A stretch of 64,000 nt of DNA. It comes from Bacillota bacterium (GTDB taxonomy: Bacteria; Bacillota; UBA4882; UBA8346). The translations under genes and the position numbers were made by a program. The DNA lies in the NCBI GenBank assembly GCA_023394955.1, contig JAEWZY010000020.1, positions 62,001-126,000 on the forward strand, read 5' to 3'. The notes under the pieces are model-generated. The model made no database searches. It worked only from the letters and a program-made list of their open reading frames with translations, and was not told where the DNA came from. Of this stretch, positions 45,104-54,423 are shown piece after piece; position 1 is the first letter of the stretch; each line of letters starts with the position of its first letter.

Positions 45104-46093
45104 ATCGAAAGACAGAATAAAATAAAAAAGGGCGTATGGTATACAATACTTTTCAGTATCGTAGGCCTAATTTTAATTTTTAAAGGAATTGCTGATGAAC
45201 CGTTGGGATTTGATATCAAAAGTCTCAATTTTGGATTTCTAGGAATTGGACTGCTGGCGCTTTTAATAGCATGGTTTTCAAAAGCCTTTCGAATCTATAT
45301 TATTGCTCAAGGAATGGGAGAGAAAATCAGCCTGGGACATTGTTTCCAAATTTATTTAGCTACTTGTTTCGTATCTCATGTTACTCCATTTAACGCCGGA
45401 GGAACCCCGCTTCAAATTTATTTACTTCATAAAAAAGGGTTAAGCCTGGGCAAAGCCACTGCCGTAACCACTATTGATTTAGGATTACATTCGATTATCT
45501 ATTTATTAACCCTCATCGGAACTCTCTCATTAAATGTCGGTTTACTGAAGAAGGGAGGCTTTTTTAATCAAGATTTGATCCGGAAATCCTGGATGGTAAT
45601 AGCTTCTTTAATTACTGTCGGTGTTATATTTTACCTTATTCTCCGTCTAAGTTGGGCTAAGAAAATTGGAGGATATATGAAGAAAAAAGGCTGGTTAACA
45701 CGATTGCATCAAGAGTTTACCCTTTTTAAAGAGGGTTCATCATTATTAATCCAGAGCAACTGGTTGGCCATGTTCAAAGCAGTTGTAGCAAGTATAATCT
45801 ACTGGTTTTTCTATCTTTTGTTGGCTCCGATTATTATCTTAGCGATGAATAAGGCGGTGGAATTTTTTAGCTTGATGTATAGCCAGCTATTTTTTAATGT
45901 GGTTCAAACTTTAATACCCACACCGGGAGGAAGCGGGGGGGCGGAAGTGCTTCTATCATATCTATTTCGTGGAATAACAGGCGCTCGAGGGTTGGGTCTC
46001 TTTGTTTTATTATGGAGAATATACACATTTTACAGTTCTTTGCTGGTCGGCGGTTTTTTCTTTTGGAAGATAACTGTCGGCAAGGGTCGTTAA
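45104..46093 (+). CDS. UPF0104 / lysylphosphatidylglycerol synthase-like membrane protein
   Basis: A 329-residue polytopic protein (about seven to eight helices) of the YbhN/AglD-like UPF0104 family, related to the flippase part of MprF. Family stretches: AWFSKAFRIYIIAQ, THVTPFNAGG-type segment SHVTPFNAGGTPLQIYLL, and PTPGGSGGAEVLL. The canonical start TTG 45203 would remove the first membrane helix (KGVWYTILFSIVGLILIF), so translation must begin upstream; GAGGTGA lies 6 nt before ATC 45104, and no ATG, GTG or TTG occurs in frame. It is coupled to the GT9 stop codon (45100-45102). It may flip or modify a lipid-linked sugar. Confidence 0.8.
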   Translation: MERQNKIKKGVWYTILFSIVGLILIFKGIADEPLGFDIKSLNFGFLGIGLLALLIAWFSKAFRIYIIAQGMGEKISLGHCFQIYLATCFVSHVTPFNAGGTPLQIYLLHKKGLSLGKATAVTTIDLGLHSIIYLLTLIGTLSLNVGLLKKGGFFNQDLIRKSWMVIASLITVGVIFYLILRLSWAKKIGGYMKKKGWLTRLHQEFTLFKEGSSLLIQSNWLAMFKAVVASIIYWFFYLLLAPIIILAMNKAVEFFSLMYSQLFFNVVQTLIPTPGGSGGAEVLLSYLFRGITGARGLGLFVLLWRIYTFYSSLLVGGFFFWKITVGKGR

Positions 46094-46120
46094 GAAGAAT
46101 AATTATTTAAATTGCTCATG

Positions 46121-46166
46121 AAAAATCATCTTCCGTACAAACTATAGTATTGGAGGATGATTTTTC
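46121..46166 (+). promoter_or_regulatory. Hairpin with T tail covering the ribosome site of the next gene
   Basis: AAAAATCATCTTCC (46121-46134) pairs with GGAGGATGATTTTT (46152-46165) through one G-U pair, loop 17 nt. The right arm contains the GGAGG ribosome site of the gene starting at TTG 46167 and ends in a T run, so it can act as terminator or as translational block. Confidence 0.7.
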
Positions 46167-48251
46167 TTGGGAAACCAATTTTTGAAAGTCTTCGAAGGGA
46201 AACGACAAAAACCAACTTTTTCAAAAACTATGATTGGAGGATGGATACTTCCATCCTGGTTCATTAAGCAAAGCGATCTTTTAAACCCGGGTTATGTTTT
46301 TGGTAAATACCGGTTTGCCAATCTATGTTTTCGTAATTGGACCGCTTTTTGTAATGATAAAGGCCAACCGGTTCTGATTATTGATAGGGAAGGGACCATC
46401 TCATTTCCCGAAATCGGCGTTTCGGTTGAGATCTGGGTCAACGACGGCAAGAGATTTATCACACCGGGGAAGTTTCTCCAAACACAACAAACAGTGAACC
46501 CTGAATTCCTTTGCATCGAAACTAAGAGCTTATTTAAGAAAGGAATCTATCAAAGCCGGATTTTTCCGATTGAAGACTTGCATAATACATATATCGGTTT
46601 GGAAATAGGACTTTATGCATCAGGAGAATCGGCCTTCAACGATTTTTTAATGTGCTTAGTGATGAGGCCTTATGACCATAATGGCCTTTCCGCCATTAGA
46701 CGACTGGAATACAAAGATAAGCGCATCAAGGTTAATTATATTGAGTTATTGCAATTAGATATCGAACCTAAAATTGTTTTTTGCACTCATGCCGGCTTAG
46801 GAGATGTCACAGATTATTTCAAATTAGAGGAAAATAAGCTTGCAGTAGCATCAATGGACGGAAGTTGTACCGGTTTAGTCGGTTATTCGGTTCGGCCAGT
46901 GGACCGGACGAAAATCAAGCTTATTTTGAAACCCGATTCTGTTAAATACTTTTCCCGGCAAGTAAGGGAGTTTTCGAAGGGATGGTTTTGGGAAAGCAAA
47001 CAAAGGTGGTTTAGTCGTTGTGAATTTCAACACAACATGTTAACAACAGGCTTGAAGATTGATCAAATCTATCATATTAATCTGAATTACCTAGTAATGT
47101 TCAACAGACGCCCCTCGGACTTGGTTGAGATAGATAATATTCTAGTTCTAAATCGGTTTGCGTTTTATGACCAAAGCCGCTCATACCTTCTAAAATCCAT
47201 AAAAAAGGCGCGTTGGGACGGGTCACTTTCCCGCAATAGCCTGCCTCCGGAAAAGCTAATTTATGCTATTTATGATTACTATCAATTCTCGGATGATCTC
47301 GATTTTGTCAAAAAAAATTGGTGGATTTTGAAAGGAATGGGCTATTGGTTACTTCATAATCAAACACTACTGAAAGGAGACATCCGTCAGGAGCGCATCG
47401 AAGATTTGGCCTGGGTCTGCGCTGGATTGAAGGTATTGTCCAAGCTGGGAGAGGTTAACGGCGATTATGGAAATTGTCAATTATTTCACCAACAATATCA
47501 GATACTTTGGTCTTTAATTTTACAGACTTTATCGCGAAGAATTAAGGAAAATAATTACGACAGTTTTCAAAAAAAGGCGCCTGTAAGCGAAGCTATCGAT
47601 AGTTTGGCAATCTCCTACCCGTTAGGTTTATACCGGAGGAATGAAAGATTTATCCAGGAATGGCTAGATCAAATCATTGCGGAATCAACTTTTAATGATG
47701 GAGTTATTTCACCGATGGAGTTTCAAGGGGTTGATCTGGAATTGACTGCCCGGTTAGGCGTTGTTTTAGTGCGTGAAGGGCGTGAATATGATCGAATTTT
47801 TAGATTTTTATCCGAAACAATTAGCGCTACCGGAAACTGGCCCGACCGGGTTCATCCGGTTTTTGGCGGCGGAATCGGAGTGACAGGACATTCGCCGGAA
47901 GTAGGTTATCACTTTTTATTGATGTTACGGAATATAATGGTAATGGAGGAAGGAGAAGACCTCTACTTATTACCCGGCATTATTACCAGTAAACTTTGGG
48001 TAGATCTGAACATCGAATTGAATAACTTTCCAACCACCTTCGGGAAAATATCGCTGAAATGTCAAAATATTGGTAAAATTGTTCAGATTGAATTCAAGGC
48101 CTCTTTTAGAAAAAAACCTGGGCAGATCAGGTTAATTCTTAATAAAAGGGATCGTTTTTTGTATTCCGATTCAAATATTATGCGAGAGGGTGATTACGTT
48201 TATTTAGACTCAGATTTTAAAATATTAAGGTTTTGCAGAGAACGATCATAA
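46167..48251 (+). CDS. Six-hairpin glycosidase-like protein
   Basis: A 694-residue protein without signal peptide or membrane helix. The N-terminal half (to about 300) looks like a beta-sandwich domain; the second half (about 320-620) is helical, in the manner of (alpha/alpha)6 glycosidases such as amylo-1,6-glucosidases, with NWPDRVHPVFGGGIGVTGHSPE as the most conserved-looking part, and a final beta domain. Catalytic acids cannot be assigned with confidence. The TTG start follows a GGAGG that lies inside a hairpin. As last gene of the VanW-GT9-UPF0104 cluster it may process a cytoplasmic or lipid-linked glycan. Confidence 0.6.
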   Translation: MGNQFLKVFEGKRQKPTFSKTMIGGWILPSWFIKQSDLLNPGYVFGKYRFANLCFRNWTAFCNDKGQPVLIIDREGTISFPEIGVSVEIWVNDGKRFITPGKFLQTQQTVNPEFLCIETKSLFKKGIYQSRIFPIEDLHNTYIGLEIGLYASGESAFNDFLMCLVMRPYDHNGLSAIRRLEYKDKRIKVNYIELLQLDIEPKIVFCTHAGLGDVTDYFKLEENKLAVASMDGSCTGLVGYSVRPVDRTKIKLILKPDSVKYFSRQVREFSKGWFWESKQRWFSRCEFQHNMLTTGLKIDQIYHINLNYLVMFNRRPSDLVEIDNILVLNRFAFYDQSRSYLLKSIKKARWDGSLSRNSLPPEKLIYAIYDYYQFSDDLDFVKKNWWILKGMGYWLLHNQTLLKGDIRQERIEDLAWVCAGLKVLSKLGEVNGDYGNCQLFHQQYQILWSLILQTLSRRIKENNYDSFQKKAPVSEAIDSLAISYPLGLYRRNERFIQEWLDQIIAESTFNDGVISPMEFQGVDLELTARLGVVLVREGREYDRIFRFLSETISATGNWPDRVHPVFGGGIGVTGHSPEVGYHFLLMLRNIMVMEEGEDLYLLPGIITSKLWVDLNIELNNFPTTFGKISLKCQNIGKIVQIEFKASFRKKPGQIRLILNKRDRFLYSDSNIMREGDYVYLDSDFKILRFCRERS

Positions 48252-48258
48252 GCATGTC

Positions 48259-48288
48259 TTGACAACACTTTTATCTGGAAGTTATAAT
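48259..48288 (+). promoter_or_regulatory. Strong sigma-A type promoter
   Basis: Perfect TTGACA (48259-48264), 18-bp spacer and perfect TATAAT (48283-48288), giving a leader of about 125 nt before the S1-domain gene. Confidence 0.88.
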
Positions 48289-48420
48289 ATATATTATTGA
48301 GATGTTTTCATAATACCAAAACTCTAAGATTTTGTCCTGATGTTACCTTCGGGTTTCGGCGATTTATGAAAACACTAAATTCCTATGATATAGTGAAGCC
48401 AAGGGAGGAATTGTTGAAGT

Positions 48421-48804
48421 ATGGCATTGGAAGTTGGCCAGATCGTGGAAGGGAAAGTAGCGGGTATAACCAATTTCGGAGCTTTCATCGAACTTCCTAA
48501 CGGTCAGACGGGTTTGGTTCATATTTCAGAGGTAGCGGATGAGTATGTTAAAGACGTTAATCATTTTTTGAAACAAAATGATCTGGTCAAAGTAAAAGTC
48601 TTGAATTTGGATAAGGGAAAAATCGGTCTTTCAATAAAACAGGCTCAACCTCGTGTTGAAAGGGTTCCAAAGCAAAACCATCAGAACTTTGAAGATAAAT
48701 TGGCTAAGTTTATGAAGGACTCTGATGAAAGGCAATCTACTTTACGTAGAAATACTGATGCCAAAAGAGGCGGTCGCGGTGGCGGTCGCGCGCCAAGTAT
48801 GTAA
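48421..48804 (+). CDS. S1 RNA-binding domain protein (general stress protein 13 type)
   Basis: A 127-residue protein with one S1 domain (about 1-75: GQIVEGKVAGITNFGAFIELPNGQTG is the classic opening, then HISEVADEYV and KVKVLNLDKGKIGLSIK) and a basic, Arg/Gly-rich tail. Such proteins bind RNA and associate with ribosomes; the Bacillus relatives are YugI and YabR. GGGAGG lies 12 nt before the ATG, a long spacing, but an in-frame TGA excludes earlier starts. It is expressed from a near-consensus promoter. Confidence 0.9.
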   Translation: MALEVGQIVEGKVAGITNFGAFIELPNGQTGLVHISEVADEYVKDVNHFLKQNDLVKVKVLNLDKGKIGLSIKQAQPRVERVPKQNHQNFEDKLAKFMKDSDERQSTLRRNTDAKRGGRGGGRAPSM

Positions 48805-48892
48805 TAAGAATCAAATTTGTTTTCGGAAGAAACCGGTGATTAATGTAAATGACTTAGGTCAAAGCGCTAACCGCTGGTTTTTTTATTTGTTT

Positions 48893-50548
48893 TTAGGGAA
48901 GCGCGTTCCGGTTTTTGCCAGGTTCCAATTCGGCAATTATCTGATGGAGGTATTGCTTAACCTGGGTTTTTTTACGCAAGGGCACTCGCTTATCGGCAAT
49001 TTGTAAAGCAATTTCTCCGAAAGTCCAAGGTCTGTAAAACGAGGAATTTATTTCTTTGGCTATATTTAGGGCCATTTGGTAATCTTTTGCGGTGGCCGCG
49101 AGGATCGCTATCCGGGATAGGACCGAAGCCCGGTTAATTTCAAGAAGGGTTGTTTCGTCAGCGATTTTATCGGTTAGTTCCAAAGCTTTTTGGTATTGGC
49201 CATTAGTGGCATATTGAATCGCTAACCGGGCAAAGGTATCATCTTGAATATCAATAGTAAGATATTCAGGAATATATGATTTAACTAACTGGATTGCTTT
49301 TTCTGCCTCGCCCATTCGGCCATAAGCGACGGCTATCTCCGCAAATGCCTCGGCCCGGTTGAATTCCGGCATTTTTTTTGCTAACGTGCTATTCGACTCC
49401 AAAAGTTGTCCGGCGTTTTGATAGTCCTGAAGGTCAATAAAGCGGGAGGCGATATAGTTAAGTACGGACAATTTCTGAGGTAACTGGTAAGATTCAAACT
49501 GATTGGCAGTCTTAATAGCTTGTTCAAAAAAGGAAATCGCTAAGTCTCGTTGGCCTTCCTTCCCGGCATGGAATCCAATGTCGGCTAAAGCCTTTGATTT
49601 CCAAGTAATATTTAACGGATTGATCTCTTCCGCTACTTCTTTAGCTTTTTCAAATCGACCGTTGGCTGCATATTGTTCTATGATAACCCGTAAAGTTTCG
49701 GCTAACAGGTTATCATCCTTAATATTCTCCGTAATTTTAATAGCTGACTTTAATTTTCCTTTAACGGCGTAATGTTGTGAAACTATCGACCAAGCATTAT
49801 CAAGGGCCATGGAGTTATATTGAGTTAATATATCCAAGGCCAGTTCAAATTGGCCGATTGAGCAATAAGCCGATATTATTTCGCCAAGAGCTTCCGATTG
49901 TTCATTTGAAGTCATATTCTCCATGATGGTTTTGGCTTCGGAAAGCAGTTGGAGAGCGTCTTTCTTTTTCCCGGCTGTTTCTAAAATTTGGGTCAGTTCG
50001 GCATAGGCGCTTACTTTAAAATAATCAGAATAAATAGTTGGAACGATTGATTTCCCCTTTGTTAGGACTGAAGCGGCTTTATTATACCGCCAAAGTTTGG
50101 AATATCTAATCGAGATCTCGGCCAACTTGGCGGCTTTCATCAATTTTAGTTTATCATCAAATTGAACGGTATCCAATAAGTTAACCGCGTAAAAGGAGCA
50201 ATCCAACGGATTATTCTCGGCTTCTGCTCTTAACTTGGCTTGAGGAATGATTTCTTCTTTAAATTCGAGAAAGGGATAGGGCCCGATTTTCTGTTGATTT
50301 TTGAATAAATCAAGGGCGATTTCGGAAGATGAATGTTTATCGGTAATATTATTAATTTTGGCAACAGCGTTATTATAAAGTTTAAAGGCCGAAGCATAAC
50401 TGGAACCCTCCATTTTTTGGGCGGCTATTACTTCTTGACAAGCTTGTTGGAAACTTTTCCCTATTTTAGCGTCGGGATTTGAAAAACTTGAGAACAGATA
50501 TAAGCATAGTAGCAATGAGGCTATGATCCATAAAACTATCTTTTTCAC
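48893..50548 (-). CDS. Exported or anchored TPR-repeat protein
   Basis: A 551-residue protein with an N-terminal hydrophobic segment (about 4-21) and a long array of about ten to twelve TPR-like helical pairs, each with patterns such as RAEAFAEIAVAYGRMGEAEKAIQL. TPR arrays are protein-protein scaffolds. The GTG start has AAGGAG 7 nt upstream. It is convergent with the S1 gene and shows no operon partner. The role is unknown; the lack of a lipobox suggests a simple membrane anchor or secretion. Confidence 0.78.
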   Translation of the reverse strand: MKKIVLWIIASLLLCLYLFSSFSNPDAKIGKSFQQACQEVIAAQKMEGSSYASAFKLYNNAVAKINNITDKHSSSEIALDLFKNQQKIGPYPFLEFKEEIIPQAKLRAEAENNPLDCSFYAVNLLDTVQFDDKLKLMKAAKLAEISIRYSKLWRYNKAASVLTKGKSIVPTIYSDYFKVSAYAELTQILETAGKKKDALQLLSEAKTIMENMTSNEQSEALGEIISAYCSIGQFELALDILTQYNSMALDNAWSIVSQHYAVKGKLKSAIKITENIKDDNLLAETLRVIIEQYAANGRFEKAKEVAEEINPLNITWKSKALADIGFHAGKEGQRDLAISFFEQAIKTANQFESYQLPQKLSVLNYIASRFIDLQDYQNAGQLLESNSTLAKKMPEFNRAEAFAEIAVAYGRMGEAEKAIQLVKSYIPEYLTIDIQDDTFARLAIQYATNGQYQKALELTDKIADETTLLEINRASVLSRIAILAATAKDYQMALNIAKEINSSFYRPWTFGEIALQIADKRVPLRKKTQVKQYLHQIIAELEPGKNRNALP

Positions 50549-50790
50549 CTTTGTCTCCTTAAATAATAAAATTAAGTATTTTTTTAATTCCGATGATGCC
50601 TTTGGTGACCTTGAGTAAAAGGATAATTTTAGCGTTCCTAGTATATTTCTCCCATTTTTTTGTTGATCCTGCTTCTGATGAAGATTTTGTATTCTTTTAT
50701 ATGTTGATTAATTTTAAGAATCAAGTTTTGGAACTAATTTAGGTCAATTAATAGTGGAGTTCTGACCACTTATGTTTGTTTTTCAAGCCT

Positions 50791-53151
50791 TTATTTAGTG
50801 TTTAAATTCTCCCAAAAGATTTTTAGCGCCTCTTCATAGTCTGATTCCGAAAAAGGGCGGCCAGGAAGAAACCAATCAGGAGGCAGTAGTTCTTGATAAC
50901 TTTCATCGCTGAAACGGTCGTCAACCAACATTACCACACCGCTGTCCTCGGGGGTCCGGAAAACTCGGCCTGCTGCTTGAATCACTTTTATTAAGCCCGG
51001 GATCAAGTAAGCATAGTAAAAACCGGAATTGTTCCGTTCGTCAAAATAGATCCGGATCAATTCCTGTTCCTCATTGACCATGGGCAGGCCTAGACCAACG
51101 ATGATCACTCCGATCAATTGTTCTCCGGGCAAATCGATTCCTTCCCCGAAATTCCCGCCTAATACGGCTAGACCCAGTTTGCTTTGATTGGTATGTTTTT
51201 GAAATAAATTTGCCAAGAATTTTTCCTTGGTATTCTCTGTCATACCCGGTAATTGGGCATAGACAAGCGCTTGATCTTTTAATTGTTGACGGAGTATTGG
51301 CAAGGCCATTTGTAAATAGGTATAAGACGGGAAAAAGGCCAAATAATTACCGGAACGCGATCGGACCGTTGTTTCAATGGATTCTACCAGCTGAGATAGG
51401 GAATTAGAACGAGCCCGGTAGCGAGTGTCAATTCCCGGCACATGCAGGTAAAGGCGGATTTCTTTGGGAAAAGGGGAGGTTAATCTGATTTGAAGGGCGT
51501 CTTCCTTGCCGCCTAAGAGTTCTTGAAAATAGTCGTGGGGAGAGAGGGTAGCTGAAAAAAAGATCGCTGAACGTCCTTTATTAAGTCTTTTCCGGAGTAA
51601 GGGACCTGGATTAAGACATAACATTCTGAGGGTTAGATTATGGTTTTCCGGTTTTACATAAATAGCGTAATTTTGGTTTAGCAGCGGAATGATTCGCATG
51701 AATTCAATGAGTTTAAAATAGATGGCTAAGATTTGATCTCTGGTTATGGATACAGGGATTTGGCGAACGGTTTTTTCCATAAGAGCGTTCCATTGTTCTA
51801 GGGTGGGTTCTAATAATGGATTTAGGGAAGACAATAATAGCGATTGTTGGTTGTTTTCTTTAAGTTCACGGTGATATTCATCGAACATGGCCAAGATTTT
51901 CCCGCCGTAATCAGCTAGTTTCGGATTTATAGTTTCAAGCTGGGTCGTCCAGCGCTTGAGATCATTTTGGGAGAGTGACGCCGAGTACATTTCCCGCCCG
52001 CGATTGACTAAATTGTGGGCCTCATCAATTAAGAAAATTGAATCGCGATTGCCGGGGGAAAGGAAAAAACGGCGCAAATAAACGCCGGGGTCAAATAAAT
52101 AGTTGTAATCACAAATGATTAAATCGGCGTGCAGCGCGAGATCTAAAGATAATTCAAAAGGACAAAGCCGTTCCTGCCGGGCAAAATCGGCGATAAGTTC
52201 AGGAGTGAGAAGCTCCATGGCAAGCAACCGGGGGAGCGTGGTTTCAATTTTACTATAATAATTAGCGGCATATTGACAAGTGTCGCACTGGGAACTAGGG
52301 GATAAACAGACCCGATCTTTAGCTTCGATGAATACTGATCGTAAACGGAGCCCGTGATCGGTCAAATTCTGCAGCGTCTTACGTAAAATTTCTTTACCGG
52401 AAGTTTTGGCGGTGAGAAAAAAGATTCTCCGAAAGCGGCTGTTGATGGCCAACTGTTTCAAGGCGGGGAAGAGAACGGAAATTGTTTTGCCGATTCCGGT
52501 GGCGGCTTCGATAAATAAATCCTGTTCGCTTTGGAGAGCTTGAGTAACTGTCTCCATTAATCCTGCTTGACCTGGACGAAGCTGTGAAAAGGGGAAATTG
52601 AGTTTCTCAAGGGAATGGTTGCGGGTTTCAATCCAATTCAAATTCTCTTTTTGGAAGATTAGAAATTTGAGGGCGAGCTGCTCGAAGTTATCTTGGGCTT
52701 CTTTGCCGGAAAGGACGACAGGGAAAAAACGTTCCGCTAGGGTTTCCAAGTTAAGATAAGTTAGACGGCCGGTTACTTCCTTTTGGGGGTTGCGGCTCAT
52801 AATAAAGTAAAGATAGATTTGGAGTTGACCACGGTGAACAGGATAAGGAATATCATGAAGATTATTAACCGGGAGATAGGTAGTTTTTATTTCTTCGACG
52901 ATAATCTCGGTCTCAGTTATAATTAAACCATCAATACGCCCATGGACCGTCAGTTGTAAGTTTTCCCACTGGTACTCAAACTCTACCGGCACTTCGGTCT
53001 GATACCCCTCCGGTCTAGTCGAGGCCAACAATTGGTGGCCGGCGATGCCTTCTTGAGCCCGGGAAGGAAATCTTGGCGCCGCAGATAAAGATGTCGGGGA
53101 ATTACAAAACTCGATTAATTCAGAGACGCTTAATTGATAATGATGACTCAT
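50791..53151 (-). CDS. Cas4-like nuclease fused to DinG/XPD-type helicase
   Basis: A 786-residue fusion. Residues about 1-180 form a PD-(D/E)XK (RecB/Cas4-like) nuclease with GRIDGLI, VEEIKTTY and the QLQIYLYF Q-x3-Y motif. The rest is a superfamily 2 XPD/DinG helicase: Walker A EAATGIGKT, FeS-domain cysteines (one in DRVCL, two in QCDTC, one in RLCPFE), DEAH box LIDEAHNL, and GGNFGEGIDLPG with QAAGRVFRTPED near the end. A role in repair of DNA or of blocked replication forks is inferred. The gene stands alone. Confidence 0.88.
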   Translation of the reverse strand: MSHHYQLSVSELIEFCNSPTSLSAAPRFPSRAQEGIAGHQLLASTRPEGYQTEVPVEFEYQWENLQLTVHGRIDGLIITETEIIVEEIKTTYLPVNNLHDIPYPVHRGQLQIYLYFIMSRNPQKEVTGRLTYLNLETLAERFFPVVLSGKEAQDNFEQLALKFLIFQKENLNWIETRNHSLEKLNFPFSQLRPGQAGLMETVTQALQSEQDLFIEAATGIGKTISVLFPALKQLAINSRFRRIFFLTAKTSGKEILRKTLQNLTDHGLRLRSVFIEAKDRVCLSPSSQCDTCQYAANYYSKIETTLPRLLAMELLTPELIADFARQERLCPFELSLDLALHADLIICDYNYLFDPGVYLRRFFLSPGNRDSIFLIDEAHNLVNRGREMYSASLSQNDLKRWTTQLETINPKLADYGGKILAMFDEYHRELKENNQQSLLLSSLNPLLEPTLEQWNALMEKTVRQIPVSITRDQILAIYFKLIEFMRIIPLLNQNYAIYVKPENHNLTLRMLCLNPGPLLRKRLNKGRSAIFFSATLSPHDYFQELLGGKEDALQIRLTSPFPKEIRLYLHVPGIDTRYRARSNSLSQLVESIETTVRSRSGNYLAFFPSYTYLQMALPILRQQLKDQALVYAQLPGMTENTKEKFLANLFQKHTNQSKLGLAVLGGNFGEGIDLPGEQLIGVIIVGLGLPMVNEEQELIRIYFDERNNSGFYYAYLIPGLIKVIQAAGRVFRTPEDSGVVMLVDDRFSDESYQELLPPDWFLPGRPFSESDYEEALKIFWENLNTK

Positions 53152-53423
53152 TCATTTCCTATCCTTATCGCAACTTAAAAAAAGAAAATTCGTTAAAAAG
53201 CTAAGTAACGTTACGTGTTAAACATACCGACTTACACGCAAGTAGCGTTCTGCGTTTAGTATAGCTGTAATTTAGGAACATAAAATACAAATTGTTATAG
53301 ACACCAATATTTTATCATGATAAGCTCAATCTTGAAAGGAAATAAGGTTTATAGAAATGGGTGTGCCGGGACGCCTATTATTATGAGATAAATATGGCAT
53401 ATTAATATTATTTGGGGGCTAAA

Positions 53424-54284
53424 ATGATAATTAGGTTTAATTTATCCGATATTGAAATTAACGGCGAATGGGATGAAAACAGCAGGTTATTGCTTCTGGA
53501 GAATGTGGGCGGCGCTATCGGGCTGACTGGCAAAGCTATGGGTTGGAGATTTTCATTCCAGGCCATGGTTGAAACCGGGTTAAATAATTTAATCTGCCTT
53601 CGGGTTAACACAGTTGAGGGCATCCCCAACTTTTTAATGCCTTTAATCCTCAAACTAATTATCAGAGTTAACCGGAATGTTTTCAAGGCTGAAGCCTTAA
53701 CTTTACGAAAAGACGCTATCTTGATCGATCCCAATAAGTTTCTTGCGGGTTCTAATTTCCGGGTTTTAATCCAGCCGAAGACCGACGATGATAATTTACA
53801 GGAAAAAGTGGTACCTAAATTAAAAAATAAGATTTTATACTGGATGAAAGAACATGGCGAAGGGCTTGCCAGGGAGGTTACCGATCTGATCGTAGTTTTG
53901 CCCGACTTGGTGTTGCTATTGATTAAGCTCATGAAAGACCCGCGGGTCCCGGCGGAACTAAAGTTAAAAATCACTTTAGCCTTGGCTTATGTTATTTCGC
54001 CGATTGATCTAATCCCGGAGGCATTGGGAAGTGTTTTGGGGTTTGTCGATGACACTTTGGCCATGGCGGTTTTGTTGGCTGGATTAGTCGAAGAAATACC
54101 GAATGAAGTTATTTGTGATAATTGGGACGGCCGTCCGGATATTTTGGAATTAATTATTAAGGGTAAAGATCTGCTTTCGAAAATGCTTCCGGCAAATATC
54201 GCGGAAAAGCTAATCTCCCTCTTCAGCATCTCTAAAAATGAGGCGGCTGTTTCCCGCGAATCGAGACGAAAACAGGTATTTTGA
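53424..54284 (+). CDS. DUF1232 (YkvA-like) domain protein
   Basis: A 286-residue protein. The C-terminal half contains a DUF1232 segment (about 165-215: ALAYVISPIDLIPE and GFVDDTLAMAVLLAGL), a short membrane-associated domain of unknown function common in bacteria. The N-terminal 130 residues are strand-rich and not recognised. ATG 53424 follows GGGGG by 5 nt. It is followed by the Smr-domain gene on the same strand. Confidence 0.7.
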   Translation: MIIRFNLSDIEINGEWDENSRLLLLENVGGAIGLTGKAMGWRFSFQAMVETGLNNLICLRVNTVEGIPNFLMPLILKLIIRVNRNVFKAEALTLRKDAILIDPNKFLAGSNFRVLIQPKTDDDNLQEKVVPKLKNKILYWMKEHGEGLAREVTDLIVVLPDLVLLLIKLMKDPRVPAELKLKITLALAYVISPIDLIPEALGSVLGFVDDTLAMAVLLAGLVEEIPNEVICDNWDGRPDILELIIKGKDLLSKMLPANIAEKLISLFSISKNEAAVSRESRRKQVF

Positions 54285-54423
54285 GGAACCTTTTTTTAAA
54301 ATTTTTAGTTTGTCCCACGGTTTGGCAGGAAACAACTGGTTCATTTCAGAAATATTACTATACCTCTGATTTTATTTATTCTATATTTGATCAGATTTAT
54401 AAAAGTCTTGGGAGTGTACGGTT

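Noticed and set aside
48297..48500. 67-codon open frame overlapping the start of the S1-domain gene
   Set aside because: It lies in the leader of a near-consensus promoter, and its end is the out-of-frame shadow of the S1 gene; the composition is unlike a protein.
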